From JBDTCO01 sp039923495 (GTDB taxonomy: Bacteria > Myxococcota_A > Polyangia > Palsa-1104), in assembly GCA_039923495.1 (NCBI GenBank), contig JBDTCO010000006.1, positions 1 through 64,000 on the forward strand: DNA of 64,000 nucleotides, read 5' to 3'. Position numbers and translations under genes: made by a program. Shown one piece after another: positions 57,315 to 64,000 of the stretch. Below the pieces are notes generated by a model. It saw only the letters and a list, made by a program, of their open reading frames with translations. It searched no databases and was not told the origin of the DNA. Each line of letters starts with the position of its first letter. The stretch's first letter is position 1.

Positions 57315-58482
57315 GCCGCCATTGTACCGCGGCCTCGCGGTCTGCTCGACATTGCTCTGTGTCCTCGTCGCTGCGCCACATCCTGCGCGCGCCGACGGCG
57401 TCCTGCGCACCGCCATCAACACGGGGTACGAGCCGGCTCTCGCGGGTGACTTCGGCGGCCACGGCTGGGTGCTCGTGCGCGCCGATCGCGAAGGCGCGCT
57501 CCCTCGCGGCGCGCGCATGTCCATCGAGTACAACACCGACACGCTGCGCCTCAGCATCGATCGCGCCCGCTTCGATCGCGTCGAGCTCGGCATCGGGGTC
57601 GTCGGCGAGGCGATCCTCGCCGGCGTGCTCACCGACTACTGGCGCGACGGCCACGAGGAGGGCTCGCATGCCTTTTCGGCCAGCTACGTCGGCGCGATCG
57701 GAGGCGCCAAGGTGGATCTCCGACCGCACTACCTCGAGATCACTGCGGGCGCTCGTCGCTGGCTGTTCGGTCGCTGGACGGGGACCTCGCCCGATCTCGT
57801 GCTGCCGCCGAGCGCGTGGGTGGGCGAGCTCCGCATGCGCTACACGTACTGGAAGATCGCGCCCGATCCGTCGACGTACGAGGCGCAGCGCGCGTTCTGG
57901 CGCGTGCGCGGCGTGGGCTTCGGGCTCGAGGTGTCCGGCGATCTGCGCTCCGAGGCCCACGCGTGGGGCGCGATCGGTCCGTCGTTCGCTCTGACCGATC
58001 CGCGCAACGATCCGTCGCGCGTCGTCGTCGGTGCGCACCAGTGGCTGAGGCTCGGCTGGCAGGTGGCGTCGCGCGTGCGGCTGCAGGCGCGCGAGGAGGC
58101 GCACTGGATGCACGGCGAGGACGATCTCGATCGCCAGCGCATCGGTGGCATGAACCCGTACGTCGTGCCGCTCGCGGGCGCGCCCTGGCCGTCCTACCTG
58201 TCGGGCAAGCTGCTCGCGCTCGAGGGCTCGGTCCACCTCCGCGTCAAGAACCAGCAGGAGCTCGGCATGCTCGTCGACGGCGTGCTCACCGAGGACGTGC
58301 GTCGGGTCGGGGCCACCGACGCGCGCTGGCTCGCGGGCATCGGCGTCTTCGCGGATCTACGCCTGCGTGGCTTCCAGCTCGACATCCGCGCCGGCTGGTC
58401 CCCGACGACGCAGCCCGGCAACCACCGTGGCTCCGGCACGCTGCTGGTCGCCATCGGCTGGGGCGGCGTGCGCGCGCGGTAG
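57313..58482 (+). CDS. outer-membrane beta-barrel protein
   Basis: A 389-residue protein with a signal peptide (LAVCSTLLCVLVAAPHPARA). The mature chain alternates polar and aromatic residues in ~16-20-residue strands (YLEITAGARRWLFGRW, ELRMRYTYWKIA, RVRGVGFGLEVSG) and ends in the strand GTLLVAIGWGGVRAR. This is typical of a beta barrel, but the family is unknown. The ATG is the only one giving a full signal peptide. Confidence 0.65.
   Translation: MPPLYRGLAVCSTLLCVLVAAPHPARADGVLRTAINTGYEPALAGDFGGHGWVLVRADREGALPRGARMSIEYNTDTLRLSIDRARFDRVELGIGVVGEAILAGVLTDYWRDGHEEGSHAFSASYVGAIGGAKVDLRPHYLEITAGARRWLFGRWTGTSPDLVLPPSAWVGELRMRYTYWKIAPDPSTYEAQRAFWRVRGVGFGLEVSGDLRSEAHAWGAIGPSFALTDPRNDPSRVVVGAHQWLRLGWQVASRVRLQAREEAHWMHGEDDLDRQRIGGMNPYVVPLAGAPWPSYLSGKLLALEGSVHLRVKNQQELGMLVDGVLTEDVRRVGATDARWLAGIGVFADLRLRGFQLDIRAGWSPTTQPGNHRGSGTLLVAIGWGGVRAR
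57321..57326 (-). promoter_or_regulatory. TACAAT -10 box of the PilZ gene
   Basis: TACAAT on the minus strand is a near-consensus -10 ending 6 nt before the ATG at 57314. It lies inside the signal-peptide codons of the divergent gene. Confidence 0.55.
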
Positions 58483-58486
58483 TCGG

Positions 58487-59218
58487 CTACCTGGCGCAGC
58501 GAAAGCCGAGATCCGTGTCGCGGTAGTCCTCGGGCCAGCCGACGCGGTTGGCGGTGCGTGGCGCCGCCAGGATCGAGCAGCACGCACCGCCACGCACGCT
58601 GCGGCGCGGTGCACGCCCGAGCTCCTCTGCGCCACGCGGCGTCGGCGCGGTGTGCGAGCGGCCGTAGTAGTCGGCGGTCCACTCCCAGACGTTGCCGGCG
58701 AGATCGTAGAGGCCGTCGCTGCTGGGTGGATAGCTGGCGACCGCGACGGGGCGCCCGGGGTTGTCCGGGCAGCGACCCTCGCCCTCGTAGTTGCCCCAGT
58801 TGGCGCGCGCGCAGTCGGGCGCGTCACCCCACGGGTAGGTTTGCGAGCCGGTCCCGCGGGCCGCGCGCTCCCACTCGAGCTCGGTGGGGAGCCGCCCACC
58901 GACCGCCCTGCAGTAGGCCGCGGCCTCGCTCCAGCGGACGTCGGTCATCGGTAGCCGCGAGAGGAGATCGGTCCACATCACCTGGCGACGAACACACGCC
59001 CCTGCGAGCACGCAGGCCGTGTACGCGCCGCGCGTGACCTCGGTTCGATCGAGCGTAAACGCGGCGACCTCGACGAGGCGCGCGGGTCCTTCGTCTTGTT
59101 CCGGGCGATCGATCCCGGTTCGCACGCTCGCGCCCATGCGTACACGCGCGCGCGGGAGCGACACCGGGGAGGGGTCGAACGTGGCGATGGCGAGCAGCAG
59201 CCGGAGCAGCGCGAGCAC
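58487..59218 (-). CDS. SUMF1/formylglycine-generating-like domain protein
   Basis: 243 residues with a hydrophobic N-terminus (MLALLRLLLAIATF). The SUMF1 fold is plain: FTLDRTEVTRGAYTAC, LPTELEWERAARG, YPWGDAPDCARANWGN, GLYDLAGNVWEWTADYYG and RSVRGGACC, ending TDLGFRCAR. True formylglycine enzymes have two active-site Cys after the RGGS segment; here the second position reads LAAPR, so that chemistry is unlikely. Similar proteins act as secreted structural or lectin-like domains. Confidence 0.82.
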   Translation of the reverse strand: MLALLRLLLAIATFDPSPVSLPRARVRMGASVRTGIDRPEQDEGPARLVEVAAFTLDRTEVTRGAYTACVLAGACVRRQVMWTDLLSRLPMTDVRWSEAAAYCRAVGGRLPTELEWERAARGTGSQTYPWGDAPDCARANWGNYEGEGRCPDNPGRPVAVASYPPSSDGLYDLAGNVWEWTADYYGRSHTAPTPRGAEELGRAPRRSVRGGACCSILAAPRTANRVGWPEDYRDTDLGFRCAR

Positions 59219-59223
59219 GACCT

Positions 59224-59231
59224 ACATTATG
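59224..59231 (-). promoter_or_regulatory. CATAAT/TAATGT -10-like box
   Basis: Minus-strand CATAATGT ends 5 nt before the GTG at 59218. Either CATAAT or TAATGT could act as the -10. Confidence 0.4.
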
Positions 59232-59282
59232 ACAAATGGCCGCATCGAGGCGCTTCGCCCCGGCGGTGCGATCATGTGTGAA

Positions 59283-59573
59283 TCAGGCGCGCCCACGCAT
59301 CGGCGAGGGGACCGGCTCCTTCATCGCATCGATCGGGTTGCACTCGTCGATGTCGTCGGCGAGCTCCTGCCCGATGGTCGAGATCACGAACGGACCGCCG
59401 AGCTCCTCGGCAAGTGGTTGATCTCGAATGTCTTCGGAGGCGTCCTCGCCGGTGAGGGCGTCGCGCATGAACTCCTCCGCCATCTCCTCGTCGACACTCC
59501 CCGTGGTGTGGAACGCCCCACCCTGCGGGTCGGGAAGAAATGCGTTGGCGTCGTCTTTTCTCTGCTTGGCCAT
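59283..59573 (-). CDS. small acidic hypothetical protein
   Basis: 96 residues, strongly acidic (EEMAEEFMRDALTGEDASED, ELADDIDECNP), no signal peptide or membrane helix, no family recognised. A GGGAG lies ~9 nt before the ATG. Confidence 0.55.
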   Translation of the reverse strand: MAKQRKDDANAFLPDPQGGAFHTTGSVDEEMAEEFMRDALTGEDASEDIRDQPLAEELGGPFVISTIGQELADDIDECNPIDAMKEPVPSPMRGRA

Positions 59574-59707
59574 GGTGATTGCTCCCTGGCGATGCTCTGC
59601 CGCCTTCATCTGCTGCGAGGATGGGGCCACCTTCGCTGCCGCGCCGCGTGGCATGCCGTCCGTGCGCCGGACGTGCGCGTCCGGTGGGCGGACGGTCTCG
59701 GACACCG

Positions 59708-60385
59708 ATGCTGCGATCTCCAGCGCTTGCGCCTGGCGACGTGCTTGCAGCGGCCTGTCCCATGAACGACGCGCTCGTTGCTCGCCTCGCGCTCCGCGGG
59801 GTCGACGCCCTCTCGGACGCCGAGCTCCTCGCGGTCGTGTGCAGCTGGCCCGTGGACGAATCGCAGCGGCTGCTCGATGGCGAGCCACCGATGAAGCGAC
59901 GCGGCGACGATCCGCAGCTCCGCATCACGGCGCTGCTCTCGCTCGCGCGCCGCCGCGATCGACCGGTCGCCGAGCTCCCGACGCTCGACAGCGCGGCGGC
60001 CGTGGCGGCGCTGCTGTTCGAGCTCGGCCACGCGGAGGTCGAGGAGCTGCACGCGCTCGCGCTCGACTCGCGGAACCGACTCGTGCGCCGCGTCGTGGTC
60101 GCGCGCGGTGCGGTGAACCAGGTGGCCACGTCGGCGCGCGAGGTGTTCCGGCCGCTCGTGCTCGCGGGCGCGACGCGAGCCATCGTCGTGCACAACCATC
60201 CGAGCGGCGATGCGCAGCCCAGCCCCGAAGATCGGCAGCTCACCAGTCGACTCGGCGCGGCCGGTGAGCTCCTCGGGATCGCGCTGCTCGATCACGTCAT
60301 CGTCGCCAGCGGGGGATATTTCAGCTTTGCGGAGGAGGGCGGCTCGCCGCTCCGTCGTCAGGGCGCTCGACGTGCGAATCGCTGA
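59708..60385 (+). CDS. radC: RadC-like JAB/MPN domain protein
   Basis: A 225-residue protein of normal RadC length. An N-terminal helix-hairpin-helix remnant (LALRGVDALSDAELLAVVC) precedes the JAMM-like metal site HNHPSGDAQPSPED and DHVIVASGGYFSFAE. The biochemical role of RadC is unresolved; the name follows the family. An ATG at 59762 is an alternative start. Confidence 0.85.
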   Translation: MLRSPALAPGDVLAAACPMNDALVARLALRGVDALSDAELLAVVCSWPVDESQRLLDGEPPMKRRGDDPQLRITALLSLARRRDRPVAELPTLDSAAAVAALLFELGHAEVEELHALALDSRNRLVRRVVVARGAVNQVATSAREVFRPLVLAGATRAIVVHNHPSGDAQPSPEDRQLTSRLGAAGELLGIALLDHVIVASGGYFSFAEEGGSPLRRQGARRANR

Positions 60386-60389
60386 AATG

Positions 60390-60418
60390 TTGGACACCCG
60401 ATCGGCATTGGCTAGGAT
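60390..60418 (+). promoter_or_regulatory. sigma70-like promoter of the outer-membrane protein gene
   Basis: TTGGAC at 60390-60395, 17-bp spacer, TAGGAT at 60413-60418. Transcription would start near 60425, only ~9 nt before the GTG at 60434. Confidence 0.6.
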
Positions 60419-60433
60419 GGCAGAATTCTTAGC

Positions 60434-61408
60434 GTGCGCACCCCCCTCATCACGATCTTCCTGGCGCTCGTTGCGGTGCTTTGTCTCGGTGCTGGCCGCG
60501 CAGAAGCGCAGGCCGACTACGTCGGTACGCGCGCGCTCGGCATGGGCGAGGCACTGCGCGCGAACGCCGCCGGTGCGTCCGCCATCCTCCTCAATCCGTC
60601 GGGCATGTCGCTGTCGCGAGGCTACGTCGTCGAGGCGGGCTATGGCATTCGCGTGGAGGACGTCGGTCACCACGCGTTCGTGGCCATCGTCGACTCGGTC
60701 ACCTCGCGTGTCGCCGCCGGCCTCTACTACGAGTACATCCATGCGAACCCGAAGCTCGGCTTCGACTGGGCCGGCGGCCGTGTCGCCGACGACAAGCTGA
60801 CGCGCAGCGGCCACGCGGCCGGCATCTCGCTGTCGATCGCGCTCGGCGAGCGCTTCCTGCTCGGCGCGAGCGTGAAGTACCTGCACTTCGACACCAACGC
60901 GCCGCTGCCCGCCGGTACGCACCCCTCCAAGCTCAGTTTAGATCACATCAACGGCGTGACGTTCGATGTCGGTGCCACCTTCAAGCTCCATCCCAAGTTC
61001 CAGATCGCTGCCGTCGGTTACAACCTCTGGAACCACGGGAGCCGCGAGACGCCGACCTCGGCGGGCTTCGGCCTGTCGTTCATCCCCATCCCCACGCTGC
61101 TCATCAACTTCGACGGCGTGGCCAACTTCACGGGGTACAAGACGCTCGTGGTCACCGACGATCCCAGCGTCGTGAAGTACAAGTTCAAGCCGACCGGCCG
61201 CTTCGGCCCCGGCATCGAGTGGCTCATCGCCAGCAAGGTCCCTGTCCGCGCGGGCTTCGTGTACGACACCGGCCTCAACGCGGCGTACGTCACCGCAGGC
61301 ACGGGCTACTTCGGTCAGTCGTTCGCGGTCGACCTCAGCTACCGCGGCAAGGTCACGGGCGGCGTCGAGAACTTCCTCATGATCGGTCTCCGCCTCTTCA
61401 TCAATTAG
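60434..61408 (+). CDS. outer-membrane protein of the PorV/OmpP1 (FadL-like) type
   Basis: 324 residues with a signal peptide (FLALVAVLCLGAGRAEA). The mature start GTRALGMGEALRANAAGASA and LLNPSGMS is the family signature of FadL/OmpP1 and PorV-type barrels. Alternating strands run to the end, closing with FLMIGLRLFIN. It could carry hydrophobic compounds or serve as a secretion-attachment barrel. Confidence 0.8.
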   Translation: MRTPLITIFLALVAVLCLGAGRAEAQADYVGTRALGMGEALRANAAGASAILLNPSGMSLSRGYVVEAGYGIRVEDVGHHAFVAIVDSVTSRVAAGLYYEYIHANPKLGFDWAGGRVADDKLTRSGHAAGISLSIALGERFLLGASVKYLHFDTNAPLPAGTHPSKLSLDHINGVTFDVGATFKLHPKFQIAAVGYNLWNHGSRETPTSAGFGLSFIPIPTLLINFDGVANFTGYKTLVVTDDPSVVKYKFKPTGRFGPGIEWLIASKVPVRAGFVYDTGLNAAYVTAGTGYFGQSFAVDLSYRGKVTGGVENFLMIGLRLFIN

Positions 61409-61475
61409 ATCGTGGGGCATCGCGTCCGCAGGCCTGCGTGCGTCTGCCCCGTCGCGAGGCGTGTGCACCCCGTGG

Positions 61476-61481
61476 TAGAGT
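61476..61481 (+). promoter_or_regulatory. TAGAGT -10-like box before the calpain gene
   Basis: TAGAGT lies 17 nt before the ATG at 61499. The spacer holds a GGGGGTGCGGG stretch that could serve as a weak Shine-Dalgarno. Confidence 0.35.
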
Positions 61482-61498
61482 CGTAACGGGGGTGCGGG

Positions 61499-62803
61499 AT
61501 GGCCGAGTTCGAGATCGCTGCCGGCGTTGGGGAACAGCGCGTTCCGGTGGTTCCCGACGAGACTCGGCCTGCGAAGGCGTCTACCGCAGCGGCGGGTCGA
61601 GCGGCGGTGCAACGCATGCTCGTCCATACCGAACACACAGGCCTCAACCTTCGTTCGGCTCCTAGCACCGCGGCCGACGTACTCGGGACGCTCGTACGGG
61701 GCTCCGAGGTCGAGACATCCGGCGCGCCCGAGAGCGGCTTCGTCGCGGTGAATGATACCGCTTCGGGAAAGCGCGGCTGGGCCTCCACGAGTTACTTGCG
61801 CGCAGTTCCGTCGGGCTTCAGTCGCCCGCCGCTGACGTTGCCGCCCGCGAAGCCGCCCGCAGTTGCAGGGGCGATCGCAGCCCACGTCGTCAGCCAGACG
61901 CTTCCACGAGCCGCCCAGGACAATACTCGCGTCGCGATGACGCCGAGGTTGCTCTCCGCTGCCGTGAACGTGTCCGCGTTGCCGAAGGACGATCACAAGT
62001 ACGAGACGATCGCCGGACGCGCGTTCGTGAAGGGCGCTGGCGATGCGAGCGACATCGACCCGAACGACGTCGCACAAGGCGGGCTCGGTGATTGTTACTT
62101 CCTCTCGGCGGCGGCCGCCGTCGCGCGCGCGAACCCCGAGCTCATCCGGCGACTCATCAAGCAGGTCGGACCGCATGCCTACGAGGTCACGCTCTACGGG
62201 GAGGATCACTTCTGGTCGTCGAGCACGCCGCACAAGTTCGTCGTCAGTGACCAGTTTGCCACCGATGGGCACGGGCACGCCGTCTATGCACAACCGGGTG
62301 ACGTCGGTCGGGAGGGTCCGGAGCTCTGGGTGATGCTCCTCGAGAAGGCCTTCGCCACGATGAAGGGCAGCTCGAAGGCGCTCGAAGGCGGCCTCGGCTC
62401 CACCGGGCTCGGGCTCTTGCTCCAGGGCGGCGGCAAGGACTACCAGACCGGAGACTACACGCCCGACCAGCTCATGAAGCTCATCAACGACGCGATGCAC
62501 GCGCACCTGCCGGTGACGACCGGAACGGGGGTGGTGATCAGCAATGGGGCCTCCTTACTCGACGAGCTGAAGGCGAAACATCCGTCGCTGCCGGACTGGT
62601 TCATCAGCAAGGAGAAAGAGCGGCAGCTCGCAGCGATGGCGAAGGTCGGTGCGGTACAGCCGCACGAGTACTCGATCGCCAGCATCGATCTCAAGACACG
62701 GCACGTGAAGATCCAGAACCCATGGGGTTTCGCCCACCTCGATCTCTCGTTCGAGGACTACAAGGCAGCATTCACCGAGTTCTCGATCGGCGCTGCCCAA
62801 TGA
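61499..62803 (+). CDS. SH3b domain-calpain-type cysteine protease
   Basis: A 434-residue protein with no signal peptide. Residues ~40-105 form a bacterial SH3 domain (TGLNLRSAPSTAADVLGTLV). Residues ~165-430 are a C2 calpain protease: Cys in GGLGDCYFLSAAAAVA, His in QPHEYSIASID and Asn in IQNPWGFAH supply the full triad in order. Between the Cys and His motifs is a Gly-rich insertion (~300-315). It lacks calcium-binding repeats. It overlaps a lipoprotein gene by 4 nt (ATGA), suggesting effector-immunity or enzyme-inhibitor partners. Confidence 0.85.
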   Translation: MAEFEIAAGVGEQRVPVVPDETRPAKASTAAAGRAAVQRMLVHTEHTGLNLRSAPSTAADVLGTLVRGSEVETSGAPESGFVAVNDTASGKRGWASTSYLRAVPSGFSRPPLTLPPAKPPAVAGAIAAHVVSQTLPRAAQDNTRVAMTPRLLSAAVNVSALPKDDHKYETIAGRAFVKGAGDASDIDPNDVAQGGLGDCYFLSAAAAVARANPELIRRLIKQVGPHAYEVTLYGEDHFWSSSTPHKFVVSDQFATDGHGHAVYAQPGDVGREGPELWVMLLEKAFATMKGSSKALEGGLGSTGLGLLLQGGGKDYQTGDYTPDQLMKLINDAMHAHLPVTTGTGVVISNGASLLDELKAKHPSLPDWFISKEKERQLAAMAKVGAVQPHEYSIASIDLKTRHVKIQNPWGFAHLDLSFEDYKAAFTEFSIGAAQ

Positions 62804-63168
62804 GATGGGCGGCGCCTCTCACTGCGCTCCTGCTCTCCGCCTGCAGCACGCACTCGTCCGCCGCCTCCCCTGTACAAGGAAACTCCGTGACAGAAGAACG
62901 CTTGGAGCTCGTCTCGACGACGGTCGCGTGGATCGGCGATGCCCGATGCGGGATCGGCAACATCCATCGTGCGAGCTACGTCGACGGCACGGGACGGTCG
63001 CAGGAGGGCCTCGTGGTCGACCTGCTCCCTGCTCCCTCTGCCGGTGAGAAGGAGCGTGTCTTCTCCGTCGGCAAGGACAGCTCGTTCGAGCTCGGCGGCG
63101 CACGCTGGGTGGTGCTGAGCATCGAACCCGGCACCCGCGGCAGGGTCACCCTTCGCAAGACCCGCTGA
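62800..63168 (+). CDS. lipoprotein coupled to the calpain gene
   Basis: 122 residues with a lipobox (LTALLLSAC). The mature part is a small beta domain (VSTTVAWIGDARCGIGNIHR, ERVFSVGKDSSFELGGA, WVVLSIEPGTRGRVTL). No family recognised. Its ATG overlaps the protease stop, so both are made together. A periplasmic immunity or inhibitor role is possible (inference). Confidence 0.7.
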   Translation: MRWAAPLTALLLSACSTHSSAASPVQGNSVTEERLELVSTTVAWIGDARCGIGNIHRASYVDGTGRSQEGLVVDLLPAPSAGEKERVFSVGKDSSFELGGARWVVLSIEPGTRGRVTLRKTR

Positions 63169-63185
63169 GCTTTTCCGGGTCGTGA

Positions 63186-63210
63186 CGCATCGGGAACTTT
63201 TCCTGATGCG
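63186..63210 (+). terminator. hairpin between the lipoprotein and the sigma gene
   Basis: An 11-bp inverted repeat (CGCATCGGGAA/TTCCTGATGCG, one G-T wobble) with a 3-nt loop lies 18 bp after the lipoprotein stop. No T-tract. It may end the calpain transcript, and it also encloses the -35 of the next promoter. Confidence 0.45.
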
Positions 63211-63220
63211 CGGTGTCTGC
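63193..63220 (+). promoter_or_regulatory. candidate ECF (sigmaE-type) promoter of the sigma gene
   Basis: GGAACTT at 63193-63199, 16-bp spacer, TCTGC at 63216-63220: close to the GGAACTT-N16-TCTRA pattern of RpoE-type promoters, suggesting the sigma factor activates its own gene. A TAAGGT box (63226-63231) also precedes the ATG by 9 nt and could be a separate housekeeping start. Confidence 0.5.
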
Positions 63221-63240
63221 TCGGGTAAGGTGCGGGCTCC

Positions 63241-63852
63241 ATGAGCGAAGCCGCAGGGCCGCTGCAAGCGATACGCGAGGCGCTGCTCATCCGGCGGCTC
63301 CGGCAGCGCGACGAGAAGGCGTTCGAAGAGGTCGTCGTGCTGTACCGCGACAAGGTCTTCGGGCTCGTGCTGCGGATGGTAGGCAACCGCGAGGAGGCCG
63401 ACGACCTGTCGCAGGAGGTCTTCATCACGGTGCTGAAGTCGATCCACACGTTCCGTGGCGACTCGAAGTTCTCGACGTGGCTCTATCGCATCGCGTCCAA
63501 CCACACCAAGAACCGCATGAAGTACCTGCACCGTCGGGCCTACAAGACCACGGGCGAGCTCGACGAGGCGGCCGAGCATGCGATGACGCGCGGCGATGCC
63601 CAGGCGAAGGGTCGCGAGCAGACGCCCGAGTCGGCGATGGCGGGCCGGCAGATCGATCGAGTGGTGCAGGACGCGATCGCGCAGCTCGACGACGACCACC
63701 GCGAGATCATCGTGCTGCGCGACATGGAAGAGCTGTCGTACGAGGAGATCGTCGAGATCACCGGGCTCGCGGAGGGCACCGTGAAGTCCAGGCTGCACCG
63801 CGCGCGAACCGCCTTGAAGGAGCACGTGCAGAAGCGGCTCGGTGAGGGGTAA
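63241..63852 (+). CDS. rpoE: RpoE-like ECF sigma factor
   Basis: 203 residues. Region 2: DEKAFEEVVVLYRDKVFGLV, DDLSQEVFITVLKSIHTFRG, FSTWLYRIASNHTKNR. Region 4: LDDDHREIIVLRDMEELSYE and EGTVKSRLHRARTALKEHV. It closely matches the RpoE/SigW class. A zinc-finger anti-sigma gene follows within 2-11 bp, the usual pairing. Confidence 0.95.
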   Translation: MSEAAGPLQAIREALLIRRLRQRDEKAFEEVVVLYRDKVFGLVLRMVGNREEADDLSQEVFITVLKSIHTFRGDSKFSTWLYRIASNHTKNRMKYLHRRAYKTTGELDEAAEHAMTRGDAQAKGREQTPESAMAGRQIDRVVQDAIAQLDDDHREIIVLRDMEELSYEEIVEITGLAEGTVKSRLHRARTALKEHVQKRLGEG

Positions 63853-63862
63853 CGTGAGCGCG

Positions 63863-64000
63863 ATGGACCACGAGGCCACCCAGGCGCTGTTCTCCGCCTA
63901 CGTCGATGGCGAGCTCACCGCCGCCGAGCGCGCCGTCGTGGACGCGCACCTCGCCGGCTGTGAGGCGTGCACCGCCGAGCTCGCGACGTTCCGCTCGACG
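63863..64000 (+). CDS. zinc-finger anti-sigma factor (partial)
   Basis: The first 46 residues are visible before the right edge. LFSAYVDGELTAAERAVVDA followed by HLAGCEACTAEL is the HxxxCxxC zinc-binding anti-sigma (ZAS/zf-HC2) motif. A GTG at 63854 is an alternative start. It should bind the preceding sigma factor; a membrane helix would be expected beyond the window. Confidence 0.88.
   Translation, partial: MDHEATQALFSAYVDGELTAAERAVVDAHLAGCEACTAELATFRST

Overview
The window is a continuous stretch of very GC-rich, gene-dense bacterial chromosome. Codons mostly end in G or C, so long open frames appear on both strands and only one per locus is real. Its content points to Myxococcota, probably a Polyangia-type relative: a Ser/Thr protein kinase, an FHA-GAF-PP2C phosphatase, DUF2330, a DUF3857/transglutaminase lipoprotein, Cys-rich lipoproteins, a bacterial calpain, and an H1-like Lys/Ala protein. 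No rRNA, tRNA, CRISPR array, transposase or prophage was found. The taxonomic call is inference.

Layout. 1-3.6 kb: a secreted alpha/beta hydrolase (cut by the left edge), then a STAS anti-anti-sigma factor and an FHA-GAF-SpoIIE phosphatase. 3.6-10.6 kb (minus): a coupled DUF2339-DUF3999-glycogen debranching operon. 10.6-15.9 kb: a di-haem cytochrome lipoprotein and a 1270-residue TPR/DUF3857/transglutaminase lipoprotein. 15.9-23.1 kb: an envelope module with a coiled-coil protein, PspA, an H1-like protein, an ABC transporter whose substrate-binding protein is fused to an OmpA domain, and two small membrane-associated proteins. 23.1-34.3 kb: cyclophilin, YpfJ-type metallopeptidase, Cys-rich lipoproteins, PP2C, SpoVR, DUF444 and PrkA (the YcgB/YeaH/YeaG stress trio), with a three-repeat zinc-ribbon protein and a GT21-like glycosyltransferase between them. 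34.3-42.5 kb: TPR membrane protein, DUF2330, propeller-haloperoxidase fusion, MltG, RuvX, DUF3467. 42.5-46.2 kb: S66 peptidase, Cys-rich lipoprotein, kinase. 46.2-50.9 kb: a complete NAD salvage operon (nrtR-like, pncA, pncB, nadE). 50.9-55.1 kb: tandem paralogues (one dead), aldo/keto reductase, a 52-residue Cys protein, ECF sigma, MgtC and an MFS relic. 55.1-64 kb: glutaredoxin-like protein, M28 peptidase, PilZ, outer-membrane proteins, SUMF1, RadC, a calpain-lipoprotein pair, and an RpoE-like sigma with its anti-sigma (cut by the right edge).

The most unusual signal is a small structured repeat present twice (16480-16702 and 40490-40666). Each copy follows the stop codon of a gene, carries three consecutive hairpins with conserved linkers, and is flanked by an exact 46-47 bp direct repeat of that gene's own 3' end, stop codon included. 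The two duplicated sequences are unrelated, but core and polarity match. This looks like an undescribed mobile or duplicating element that targets gene ends without damaging the gene.

A second genome-scale signal is a TANNNT -10-like box 5-11 nt before many start codons, often without a Shine-Dalgarno sequence. This suggests frequent leaderless transcription.
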